Made by a program: the position numbers and the translations under genes
Notes under the pieces: generated by a model
What the model was told of the DNA's origin: nothing
Seen by the model: only the letters and a program-made list of their open reading frames with translations
The model's database searches: none
Origin: Desulfobacterales bacterium
Lineage (GTDB): Bacteria > Desulfobacterota > Desulfobacteria > Desulfobacterales > JAUWMJ01
Assembly (NCBI GenBank): GCA_030613225.1
Contig: JAUWMJ010000271.1
Location: 1-5,103, forward strand
DNA length: 5,103 bases
Direction of reading: 5' to 3'
In this document: in pieces, positions 1 through 5,103 of the stretch
How positions within the stretch are numbered: position 1 is the first letter of the stretch
How the letters are laid out: each line of letters opens with the position of its first letter

Positions 1-1
1 T

Positions 2-817
2 TTCATGTTGCGCAAGGAGCCTGTTAAAGTTCTGCATCCTACACAAAAAGCACCGATTACCCAAATACCAACTTTTGAGATCTACCCGGAAAAAGAAATA
101 CCTCCTGAAAAACCGCCTTTAAAACCGAAAATCATACTGCCGGATGAATTGCCGAAAGTCGCCATTATTATTGATGACCTGGGTTATGACCGGTTTATAG
201 CGAAAAAATTTCTCGCTCTTGATGGTGTTTTTACATTTTCAGTCCTTCCCCACGGCCCTTATACTAAAAGTATTGCAAGGGCGGCAGAGGCGAAAGGATA
301 TGACATTATGCTTCATCTTCCCATGGAGCCGATAGAATACCCTTCAATCAATCCCGGTCCCGGAGCACTCCTTACCTCTATGTCTCCTGACGAACTCATA
401 GAACAGCTCAGAAAGGATCTGGATGACGTCCCTTCAATTAAAGGCGTCAACAACCATATGGGTTCAAGGATGACTACCGTCTCAGCACAGATGTATCAAA
501 TCTTTTCTATCCTGAAACAACGAAATCTGTTTTTTATCGACAGTCGTTCCACAGCAAAGACCGTATGCGAGCCATCGGCCCGCCTTTTGCAGATTCCTTT
601 TGCTCAAAGGGATGTATTTATTGATCATATCCCGGATCCTGAATTTATTCGAAAACAATTAAGGCAGCTTGTAAAAATTGCAAAACGAAAGGGAGTGGCT
701 GTGGGTATTGCTCACCCTCACAAAATTACCTATAAAATTCTTCGGCAAGAGCTTCCTGAACTGAAAAAAAAGGTCCGACTTGTTCCTGTTTCAAGTATTG
801 TGAAAGTTGCAGGCTGA
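2..817 (+). CDS. Divergent polysaccharide deacetylase (YibQ type), 5'-truncated by the window edge
   Basis: Belongs to the divergent polysaccharide deacetylase family (Polysacc_deac_2, DUF610, E. coli YibQ). Members are envelope proteins with a deacetylase-like fold and poorly known substrates. Counting from the first ATG at position 5, residues 1-50 are a Pro/Lys/Glu-rich linker. The catalytic-type domain covers about 51-268, with IIIDDLGYD (54-62, paired Asp), FSVLPH (78-83), MLHLPMEP (102-109), NNHMGS (149-154), FFIDSRST (176-183), RDVFIDH (202-208) and GIAHPH (234-239). These match the metal-site and active-site blocks of the family. The frame is open to the first base and no ribosome site is visible, so the true start, probably with a membrane anchor or signal, is likely upstream. 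In related bacteria such genes often follow envC- or ctpA-like genes, which cannot be checked here. The family call is firm; the substrate is unknown. Confidence 0.9.
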   Translation, partial: FMLRKEPVKVLHPTQKAPITQIPTFEIYPEKEIPPEKPPLKPKIILPDELPKVAIIIDDLGYDRFIAKKFLALDGVFTFSVLPHGPYTKSIARAAEAKGYDIMLHLPMEPIEYPSINPGPGALLTSMSPDELIEQLRKDLDDVPSIKGVNNHMGSRMTTVSAQMYQIFSILKQRNLFFIDSRSTAKTVCEPSARLLQIPFAQRDVFIDHIPDPEFIRKQLRQLVKIAKRKGVAVGIAHPHKITYKILRQELPELKKKVRLVPVSSIVKVAG

Positions 818-869
818 TTTGGGCGCTTAATAACGAATTTTGTATCTTTTATGACAAAAAATAAAACCA

Positions 870-942
870 ATCACGAAAACACGAAATAGGGAAAGCACGA
901 AATTATAGTTTTCTCTTTTTCGTGTTTTCGTGCTTTCGTGAT
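870..942. repeat. CACGAAA/TTTCGTG palindromic intergenic repeat, possible terminator
   Basis: A large inverted repeat lies between the two left-hand genes. The left arm carries CACGAAA at 872-878, 880-886 and 896-902. The right arm carries the complement TTTCGTG at 918-924, 926-932 and 934-940. Positions 870-886 pair with 926-942 at 16 of 17 positions, and 896-902 pairs with 918-924 in an inner stem. A T-rich stretch (946-959) follows, so the hairpin could also end transcription of the deacetylase gene. The heptamer spaced 8 nt apart suggests a dispersed repetitive palindrome rather than a one-off terminator. I associate this type with Desulfobacterota intergenic regions, but only from memory. 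Confidence 0.75.
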
Positions 943-964
943 AAAAATCTTTTTCTTTTCAGGT

Positions 965-993
965 TTGTCCTGGTTAGGTAAATTTAATTTAAA
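965..993 (+). promoter_or_regulatory. Possible sigma70-type promoter for the oxidoreductase gene
   Basis: TTGTCC (965-970) and TTTAAA (988-993) each match four of six bases of the -35 and -10 consensus and are separated by 17 bp. They lie just upstream of the oxidoreductase start and after the hairpin repeat. The 5' leader would be very short, and AT-rich DNA gives such matches by chance, so this is tentative. Confidence 0.2.
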
Positions 994-1007
994 ACGAGAT
1001 TCATGTT

Positions 1008-3083
1008 ATGACAGATAATATCCGCTGGATAAAGACACACTGCGCAAGGATGGATCAGGGCGGCTGTGCGCTTATAGTCGGAGTTAAGGATAATTCAATT
1101 GTCGAAGTCAAAGGAGACCCGGACGGCTTTTTGAATAAAGGCTACATATGTCCCAAAGGTCTGGCATCTCACGATCGCCTTACTCACTCTTCCCGGTTAA
1201 AGCACCCTTTAAAAAGAACAGGGAAACGGGGTGGGGGAAAGTGGGAAAAAATCGAGTGGAAAGAGGCTATTACTATAATCAGTGATAATTTGCTCAGGAT
1301 TAAAGAAAAACACGGAGCAAAGGCGGTCGCTTTCTGCCAGGGTATGCCAAAAGGACTGGATCATTTTGTTTTAATAAGACTTGCCAATATTTTTGGCTGT
1401 CCTAATGTGGTTGCAGTGCAGGATGTCTGCCATGCACCACGTGAAATAAGCGGTTATCACACGTGCGGCTTTTATCCTGTCACGGACTATCACCATAAAA
1501 GCAAGCTTATCATGCTCTGGGGGAGTAATATTACCAGCACCAATGAAGAAGGTGAAATATGCAGCCTGCTAATAGAGCAGTTAAAGCAGGGAACGCAGCT
1601 TTTGGTGATAGATCCGAGAAAAACCGAAATGGCTCGCAGGGCAAGGCTATGGCTGCAGTTAAAGCCCGGAACCGACTGCGCTCTTGCCCTGGCGTTTTTA
1701 AATGTTATTATTGAAGAAAAGCTTTATGACACAGCGTTTGTAGAAAAATGGACTCACGGTTTTGACGAACTGGCCTTTCATGTAAAAAACTTCACACCTG
1801 AAACAATGTCAAAAGTCACCTGGGTTCCGGCCGATCTAATCCGTAAAGGCGCAAGGCTTTATGCCAAAGCCAAACCTGCTGCCCTTGGATGGGGAAATCC
1901 CATCGAACAAAACATCCACTCTTTTGATATCTGCCGCAGTCTTGTCTGCCTGATGGCCATTTGCGGAAACCTCGATGTTCCCGGAGGTAATATTCAGGCA
2001 AATGAGCCTGATATCCTGGGCCTTGGCAAGTTTGTAAGAGCAGACCTGATTCCTGAAAAAAGAAAGGAAATGATTCATGCTCATCACAACACGATTCACG
2101 GCCTGATGACTGTTCCTTCTTCATATCTTAAAAAGGCGATTTTAGAAGGCATACCCTATCCGGTCAAAGGTGCTTATTTTCAATGTACAAATCCGCTGCT
2201 TGGCTATGCTGACAGTCAACAAACCTTTGATGCACTTATGAAGTTCGATTTTTTTGCCGTATCCGACATATTTATGACTCCCACCGCTTTACTCGCAGAT
2301 GTGGTACTTCCTGCCGCCACCCATTTTGAATTCAACGATATCGGCCATTACGGTCTGGGCCACGGTTGCATTCTGGCCAGACCCAGGGTAGTTGATCCAC
2401 CAAAAGATTGCCGACCGGATATAGAAATACTAAATGAGCTGGGAAAATCACTTACAAACGAAAAATACTGGTATAAAGATTATAACGAACTTTTAGATGC
2501 ACTTTTAGAGCCTGCCGGGCTGAATTTTAACAGGTTTACTGAAAAAGGATATTTAAAAGGCCCGGATAAATTTGAAAAATTTATGTCTTCAGGATTTAGA
2601 ACACTCACCGGCAAAGTAGAGCTGGCTTTAAGCCGGGCGAAAAAACTGAATGTTTCTCCTTTACCTCAATTTAACGATGATTTCAAAGAAGACCCGGATT
2701 ATCCCCTGATATTAACCAGTTGTAAAAGCCGCTATTATCTCCATTCGTCATATAGATGGATTAAAAAGTTAAGAAAACTCGAGAATACTCCCACGACCCT
2801 GATTAATCCTGAAACCGCAAAAAAACACGGTATCAAAGAAGGTGATGAAATCTTTATTAAAACCCGCTTTGGCAGGATAACACAGTTTGCCCACCTTACC
2901 GACACGATTCATCCCGGTTCCATTCAAGCTGCTTACGGATGGTGGTTTCCTGAAGGGGATGTTGAAACCGGATATGAGTGGAAAAAGTCGAACTACAACA
3001 TCCTTACCTCCACCGATAACATAGGAAAGGAATTCGGCACTCCCAACCTCAAAGGGATATCGTGTAGAATCAGCCGAAAGTAG
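1008..3083 (+). CDS. Molybdopterin (Mo/W-bisMGD) oxidoreductase, DMSO-reductase superfamily, with variant Fe-S motif
   Basis: A 691-residue catalytic subunit of the DMSO-reductase superfamily. Order: N-terminal Fe-S domain (about 1-60), molybdopterin oxidoreductase core (about 61-475), C-terminal dinucleotide-binding domain (about 565-688). The Fe-S region reads C12-x3-D16-x3-C20-x27-C48 followed by PKG (Lys50). The usual pattern is Cx2Cx3Cx27C, so Asp replaces the second Cys and the first is shifted by one. C141 in DVCHAPRE is the likely Mo/W ligand, placed as in formate dehydrogenase H (VCHGPS) and acetylene hydratase. Cofactor-binding blocks include WGSNIT (171-176), VIDPRKTE (200-207), LKPGTD (218-223) and GWWFPEG (644-650). 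No Tat motif or signal peptide is seen, so it is probably cytoplasmic. No Fe-S or membrane partner is adjacent, so the electron partner and substrate are unknown. Length and C-terminus suit the FdhF/acetylene-hydratase size class. The ATG at 1003 gives only a two-codon frame; 1008 is the start, with a weak ribosome site (CGAG, 995-998). Confidence 0.9.
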   Translation: MTDNIRWIKTHCARMDQGGCALIVGVKDNSIVEVKGDPDGFLNKGYICPKGLASHDRLTHSSRLKHPLKRTGKRGGGKWEKIEWKEAITIISDNLLRIKEKHGAKAVAFCQGMPKGLDHFVLIRLANIFGCPNVVAVQDVCHAPREISGYHTCGFYPVTDYHHKSKLIMLWGSNITSTNEEGEICSLLIEQLKQGTQLLVIDPRKTEMARRARLWLQLKPGTDCALALAFLNVIIEEKLYDTAFVEKWTHGFDELAFHVKNFTPETMSKVTWVPADLIRKGARLYAKAKPAALGWGNPIEQNIHSFDICRSLVCLMAICGNLDVPGGNIQANEPDILGLGKFVRADLIPEKRKEMIHAHHNTIHGLMTVPSSYLKKAILEGIPYPVKGAYFQCTNPLLGYADSQQTFDALMKFDFFAVSDIFMTPTALLADVVLPAATHFEFNDIGHYGLGHGCILARPRVVDPPKDCRPDIEILNELGKSLTNEKYWYKDYNELLDALLEPAGLNFNRFTEKGYLKGPDKFEKFMSSGFRTLTGKVELALSRAKKLNVSPLPQFNDDFKEDPDYPLILTSCKSRYYLHSSYRWIKKLRKLENTPTTLINPETAKKHGIKEGDEIFIKTRFGRITQFAHLTDTIHPGSIQAAYGWWFPEGDVETGYEWKKSNYNILTSTDNIGKEFGTPNLKGISCRISRK

Positions 3084-3270
3084 TCTCTGAAACTGTATAG
3101 ACTATTCTCATCTCTAATAACGTTGAATGTCCAATTGGATATGCTATTATAATTATGCGGTCGAATAATCGCTGCACACATTTTGCGGATATTCATTTTT
3201 TCCAAAAGCTGAAATTATTTCGTAGCGAATCAATATCTAATGTTAGGGCATCTTAATACAAAGTATTTCA
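3084..3270. other. Intergenic stretch without a recognisable gene
   Basis: AT-rich DNA between the oxidoreductase stop and the mobile element. It holds a 10-bp perfect palindrome TCCAATTGGA (3130-3139). A weak 6-bp hairpin (TAGTCT 3081-3086 with AGACTA 3099-3104) includes the stop codon but has no T tract, so it is not a credible intrinsic terminator. No RNA gene or conserved ORF was recognised. The end of this stretch joined to 3436 onward would be the pre-insertion upstream region of the SLATT-like pseudogene. Confidence 0.5.
3263..3270. repeat. Target-site duplication, left copy (GTATTTCA)
   Basis: The 8-bp GTATTTCA immediately before the GTAAGCG end of the element is repeated exactly just after its other end at 3428-3435. 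Eight base pairs is the duplication length known for IS66-family transposition. Confidence 0.8.
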
Positions 3271-3377
3271 GTAAGCGTTCACAGGCACCGCAGCTGCACG
3301 CGATCAGGGCGACCAGCATAGCAGACTCTAGCTGGTCGCCCTGATCCCGCACATCTGCAGCACCTGTGAACGCTTAC
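3271..3377. repeat. 107-nt near-perfect palindrome inside the IS66-type element
   Basis: Arms 3271-3317 and 3331-3377 are inverted copies matching at 40 of 47 positions, with a 13-nt loop (3318-3330). The outer 15 bp (GTAAGCGTTCACAGG and complement) and the inner 16 bp (GATCAGGGCGACCAGC and complement) are exact, and the mismatches are confined to the middle. It reads as two copies of one IS66 end placed head to head. As RNA or single-stranded DNA it would form a strong hairpin. Confidence 0.85.
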
Positions 3378-3427
3378 AGGACGGAGATTGTGCGACCTTT
3401 TTGTTTCGAATGGGCGTGAACGGGTAC
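3271..3427. mobile_element. 157-bp non-autonomous IS66-type element (MITE-like)
   Basis: The left end reads GTAAGCGTTCAC and the right end, read inward on the opposite strand, reads GTACCCGTTCAC, a 10-of-12 terminal inverted repeat. The GTA start and the flanking perfect 8-bp duplication GTATTTCA are IS66-family hallmarks. The element has no room for TnpA, TnpB or TnpC, so it must have moved in trans or be an internal deletion derivative of a full IS66 copy. Its first 107 nt form a near-perfect palindrome; the remaining 50 nt form the right end. It looks richer in G+C than its flanks. It landed between the SLATT-like pseudogene and its upstream region, with its right end 14 bp before the Shine-Dalgarno. 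Boundaries are well supported; the family call is inferred from end sequence and duplication size. Confidence 0.8.
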
Positions 3428-3435
3428 GTATTTCA
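3428..3435. repeat. Target-site duplication, right copy (GTATTTCA)
   Basis: Exact copy of 3263-3270, directly abutting the right terminal repeat. Removing the element and one copy restores a continuous upstream sequence leading into the ribosome site at 3442. Confidence 0.8.
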
Positions 3436-3441
3436 TAACAA

Positions 3442-3448
3442 GGGAGGT
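3442..3448 (+). promoter_or_regulatory. Strong Shine-Dalgarno (GGGAGGT) of the SLATT-like pseudogene
   Basis: GGGAGGT lies 5 nt before codon ATA at 3454, in frame with the SLATT-like protein. The spacing suits a start there, implying that an ancestral ATG became ATA. The nearby ATG at 3461 is out of frame and stops after seven codons. The next in-frame alternative start, TTG at 3490, is too far from this site. Confidence 0.55.
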
Positions 3449-3453
3449 GGGTT

Positions 3454-3861
3454 ATAACCAATGATCCCAAAGCAGAACTCATAGAAAGATTGCAAAAAGC
3501 AACGAGAAGTTCTCTTGTATATGCTAAATTTAACCACTATGCCGCCTTCTTTTTAACACTCTTAGGAGCACTTAGCAGCGCAACAGCAACTATTACAGTG
3601 GCTTTAGGGAAAGGGGTAGATTTCAAAATATTTACTGCTGTTTCAGCAACGATCCCAGCGGCAACCATGCTGCTTTTATCTTCTCTTAAGCTGCAAGATA
3701 GATCTCGCTGGCACTGGACTAAAACAAAACAGCTATAATCCTTAGAACGCTCTTTATCCTATGAGAGCCAAACCGTTGAAGACATCAGCAAGGCATGGAG
3801 TGAAATGGAGAAAGGGCTTGATGAAACCCGGGTTGGATTCGGGTCAGTTTCAATTAAGTAA
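3454..3861 (+). pseudogene. SLATT/DUF4231-like two-TM protein, start lost and in-frame stop
   Basis: The ancestral frame would encode about 135 residues from the ATA at 3454 to the TAA at 3859-3861. It shows an amphipathic N-terminal helix (ELIERLQKATRSS), TM1 at about residues 29-51, TM2 at about 58-78, and a basic/aromatic exit segment (LQDRSRWHWTKTKQL). This layout fits SLATT/DUF4231 small membrane proteins, some of which are proposed pore-forming effectors of nucleotide-second-messenger defence systems. TAA at 3736-3738 (codon 95) interrupts it, yet the same frame continues with a plausible C-terminal region (SLERSLSYE, then SKAWSEMEKGLDE, ending GFGSVSIK). Restoring one base, for example GAA for TAA, would join the halves. 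With ATA at the start position it carries two lesions. A shortened 82-residue product from TTG 3490 is possible but lacks a ribosome site. Family assignment rests on topology and remembered motif style, so it is moderate. No cognate nucleotidyltransferase lies in view. Confidence 0.6.
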
Positions 3862-3958
3862 TAAAGGGAGACTTCCGAGACTTTTCAGCGTGGAGAGCGA
3901 ATAGCATCAGAGGATTTGTGGATTTGAGATTTGGATATACCGGTACGCTTGGTTCGGA

Positions 3959-4066
3959 ATGATTAAACTATTATGCCCAAACTGCCGATTATTTAAATGC
4001 AAGAATTATTGGGGAAAATGGCAATCGGAGGAATTTTTCAATCATTATAGGAAAGGCCATGGATAA
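3959..4066 (+). CDS. Possible 35-residue Cys-motif peptide
   Basis: A short frame running from ATG 3959 to TAA 4064-4066. The peptide begins MIKLLCPNCRLFKCKNYWG: Cys6 and Cys9 form a CPNC knuckle and Cys14 follows; His residues lie near the C-terminus (NHYRKGHG). This resembles half of a zinc ribbon, but it is too short for a recognised family. Its last codons overlap the first 8 nt of the downstream membrane-protein gene in another frame, an arrangement that could couple their translation. No clear Shine-Dalgarno precedes it (only CGGA close to the ATG), so it may be a chance frame. Function unknown. Confidence 0.3.
   Translation: MIKLLCPNCRLFKCKNYWGKWQSEEFFNHYRKGHG
4049..4055 (+). promoter_or_regulatory. 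Shine-Dalgarno of the two-TM membrane protein
   Basis: AGGAAAG at 4049-4055 precedes the ATG at 4059 with only 3 nt between them; counting from AGGA (4049-4052) the gap is 6 nt. This supports the ATG at 4059 as the start. The site lies inside the 3' end of the possible 35-residue peptide frame. Confidence 0.5.
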
Positions 4067-4682
4067 TAAAAAACCGATTGTAAAAAACAAAATCTTAACC
4101 GGCCTGCTAAAAGCGCTGGTGCGGATCGTGATTTTGCTTATTTATGTGTGTTCATTATTTGTATTTAGCGCTGGATATTATAAATACATTGCGCATAAAG
4201 AATCTCAGAAAACACTAGTCCGGTACACGAAAGAGAATATGCCGACTCATTCTGCAGTTCTCTTATATAGTATCAAAGACGGCAAAACATCGGATGTTAT
4301 ACTGGGATCCATTAGTATTTCAGATGGTATGGATTCAAAATGGAAGCTATATCAAACTCCCGGAAATGGCGAAGTCGAAGTAGACCATCATTATGATAGC
4401 TGTAATTATGTCATAAAGGCAATTTCAGACACCAGAAAACAGGTAATGCCTTCTTATTGGGTGGGTGGCGGCGATAGAAAAGAAATATATGTTTACGAGA
4501 TTGAAGATAATCGTGTCTATCCTAGATCATACAATGAACTGGCAGAATATTTTGGGTGGTCGTTTACTGCTTTTCCATTAGCTTTCATTTCAACGATTAT
4601 TTTTATAATCATTTCTGAGCTATTGGTTGTTCGTCGTTTTATACTTAAAAAAAAGCCAAAAGGTGAAAAAACCAAAATTTAG
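4059..4682 (+). CDS. Hypothetical membrane protein with two TM segments and a central extracytoplasmic domain
   Basis: A 207-residue protein I do not recognise. A basic N-terminus (KKPIVKNK) precedes TM1 at about 19-41 (VRIVILLIYVCSLFVFSAGY). A central polar domain spans about 45-165, then TM2 at about 168-191 (FPLAFISTIIFIIISELLVV). The tail is strongly basic (RRFILKKKPKGEKTK). The positive-inside rule puts both termini in the cytoplasm and the central domain outside. That domain has one Cys (115), a VDHHYDSC segment (108-115), a YWVGGGDRKEIYVYE segment and many Tyr residues, and may be beta-rich. No enzymatic motif was seen. The start has a good ribosome site and overlaps the possible 35-residue frame. 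It lies among decayed genes but is itself intact, so it is either recent or maintained. No terminator with a T tract was found after the TAG. Confidence 0.7.
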   Translation: MDNKKPIVKNKILTGLLKALVRIVILLIYVCSLFVFSAGYYKYIAHKESQKTLVRYTKENMPTHSAVLLYSIKDGKTSDVILGSISISDGMDSKWKLYQTPGNGEVEVDHHYDSCNYVIKAISDTRKQVMPSYWVGGGDRKEIYVYEIEDNRVYPRSYNELAEYFGWSFTAFPLAFISTIIFIIISELLVVRRFILKKKPKGEKTKI

Positions 4683-4755
4683 GGCGACTTCCGGGCGACA
4701 TCAGCCCCTAAAATAATAAGATTCTATTTTATCTGATATTTGATATGATCCTGGC

Positions 4756-5000
4756 ATGCCACGTAAAACCCGCATTGATGCTCCCGATGCCCTTCATCAC
4801 ATTATTGTAAGAGGCATCGAGCGAAGAAAATATTTAAAGATGACACGGACAGGATTAATTTCCTGGACCGACTGGGCAAGGTGCTCTCAGAAACCGAAAG
4901 AAAATTTACACCTGGAAAGCAACCGATAAAAGTCAAAAAAAGAAGCCTTTTATGTTACTGGACGGTCAGGGAGAGACCTTTGAAAAATGTTCAATTTTAA
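4756..5000 (+). pseudogene. REP-associated tyrosine transposase (Y1/HUH) remnant, frameshifted and truncated
   Basis: ATG 4756 opens MPRKTRIDAPDALHHIIVRG then IERRKY, the characteristic N-terminus of REP-associated tyrosine transposases (Y1_Tnp, IS200-related RayT/TnpA-REP). At 4827-4830 the A run appears one base short: adding one A gives IFKDDTDRINFLDRLGKVL then SETERKF, again typical of the family. That second frame, starting at about 4830, stays family-like to about 4907 and meets a TAA at 4998-5000. Where the HUH motif (about WALIPNHFHLL in relatives) should follow, the sequence is unrelated, and the catalytic Tyr region is also missing. The gene is therefore both frameshifted and internally or 3' deleted, and cannot encode an active transposase. 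These domesticated-like enzymes are normally single-copy and linked to REP palindromes. Confidence 0.8.
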
Positions 5001-5103
5001 TGGGGACATTCGTGCAGAGCGTTCACAACTCTAAATTGATGTCATCTATATCCGGTTTCTTCCCTGTTGATATCATTCGCGTCACGCAAGAGTTCGTAAC
5101 ACC
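4908..5103. other. Right-edge sequence without an assignable gene
   Basis: Beyond the transposase similarity I cannot assign a gene. One + frame is open from 4859 to the window end and would read, from ATG 4952, MLLDGQGETFEKC and onward. On the - strand a frame entering from the right edge ends in KKPDIDDINLEL and a TGA at 5023-5025, which would be a plausible convergent C-terminus. Another - frame ends in DINREETGYR. These overlap, and only 81 bases of the first - frame are visible, so none is called. ATGGGGACATT (5000-5010) may be a junk repeat of the kind I recall near REP-type transposases, which is low-certainty recall. Confidence 0.3.

Noticed and set aside
1816..2124. Long antisense frames opposite the oxidoreductase (also 1836-2099)
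   Set aside because: Shadows of a well-conserved coding region; no domain-like composition and no ribosome sites.
3200..3250. GTTAGGGC at about 3241 as a possible integron attC core
   Set aside because: It does not match the GTTRRRY core at the last base, and no complementary RYYYAAC site or attC stem was found upstream, although small cassette-like genes follow.
3279..3482. Antisense 67-codon frame across the IS66-type element
   Set aside because: It runs through the palindrome and the terminal repeat, has an Arg/Cys-rich composition unlike a protein, and crosses the element boundary.
3461..3484. ATG at 3461 as the start of the SLATT-like gene
   Set aside because: It is out of frame and terminates after seven codons; using it would require an additional frameshift.
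3913..3933. Three GATTTG copies in 21 nt
   Set aside because: Short low-complexity AT-rich repetition with no symmetry or promoter spacing; probably chance.
4680..4711. TAGGG...CCCTA hairpin after the membrane-protein stop as a terminator
   Set aside because: Only about five pairs with a 20-nt loop and no T tract after it. The GGGCGAC direct repeat inside (4682-4688, 4693-4699) is too short to interpret.
5018..5027. AGCGTTCACA shared with the IS66-type left end
   Set aside because: It lacks the GTA terminus, and no partner end or target duplication is visible; a 10-bp match alone is weak.

Overview
The window looks like chromosomal DNA of an anaerobic Desulfobacterota-type (former deltaproteobacterial) organism. 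This placement is an inference. It rests on a cytoplasmic Mo/W-bisMGD oxidoreductase, a YibQ-type divergent polysaccharide deacetylase, and a CACGAAA-type intergenic palindrome of a kind I associate with that group. No rRNA, tRNA or CRISPR was seen.

Left half (1-3083): two intact-looking genes on the + strand. The first is the 3' part of a divergent polysaccharide deacetylase, whose N-terminus lies outside the window. It is followed by a large intergenic hairpin built from CACGAAA/TTTCGTG heptamers. The second is a complete 691-residue molybdopterin oxidoreductase of the DMSO-reductase superfamily. It has the expected Mo/W-ligand cysteine, but its N-terminal iron-sulfur motif is altered, with Asp where the second Cys is expected and a one-residue shift of the first Cys. 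No electron-transfer subunit lies beside it in view.

Right half (3084-5103): a decaying accessory region. A 157-bp non-autonomous IS66-type element (3271-3427) has GTA...CGTTCAC terminal inverted repeats and a perfect 8-bp target duplication (GTATTTCA). It contains a 107-nt near-perfect palindrome. It sits 14 bp upstream of the Shine-Dalgarno of a small two-TM SLATT/DUF4231-like gene. That gene is broken: ATA stands at the expected start and there is an in-frame TAA, with family-like sequence continuing after the stop. Next come a possible 35-residue Cys-motif peptide and, overlapping its stop, an unrecognised 207-residue two-TM protein. The region ends with the frameshifted N-terminal stub of a REP-associated tyrosine (Y1/HUH) transposase.

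I find no convincing complete new system. The items most worth checking are the noncanonical Fe-S motif of the oxidoreductase, the small IS66-derived element placed beside a putative membrane-effector pseudogene, and the overlapping small-peptide/two-TM gene pair.
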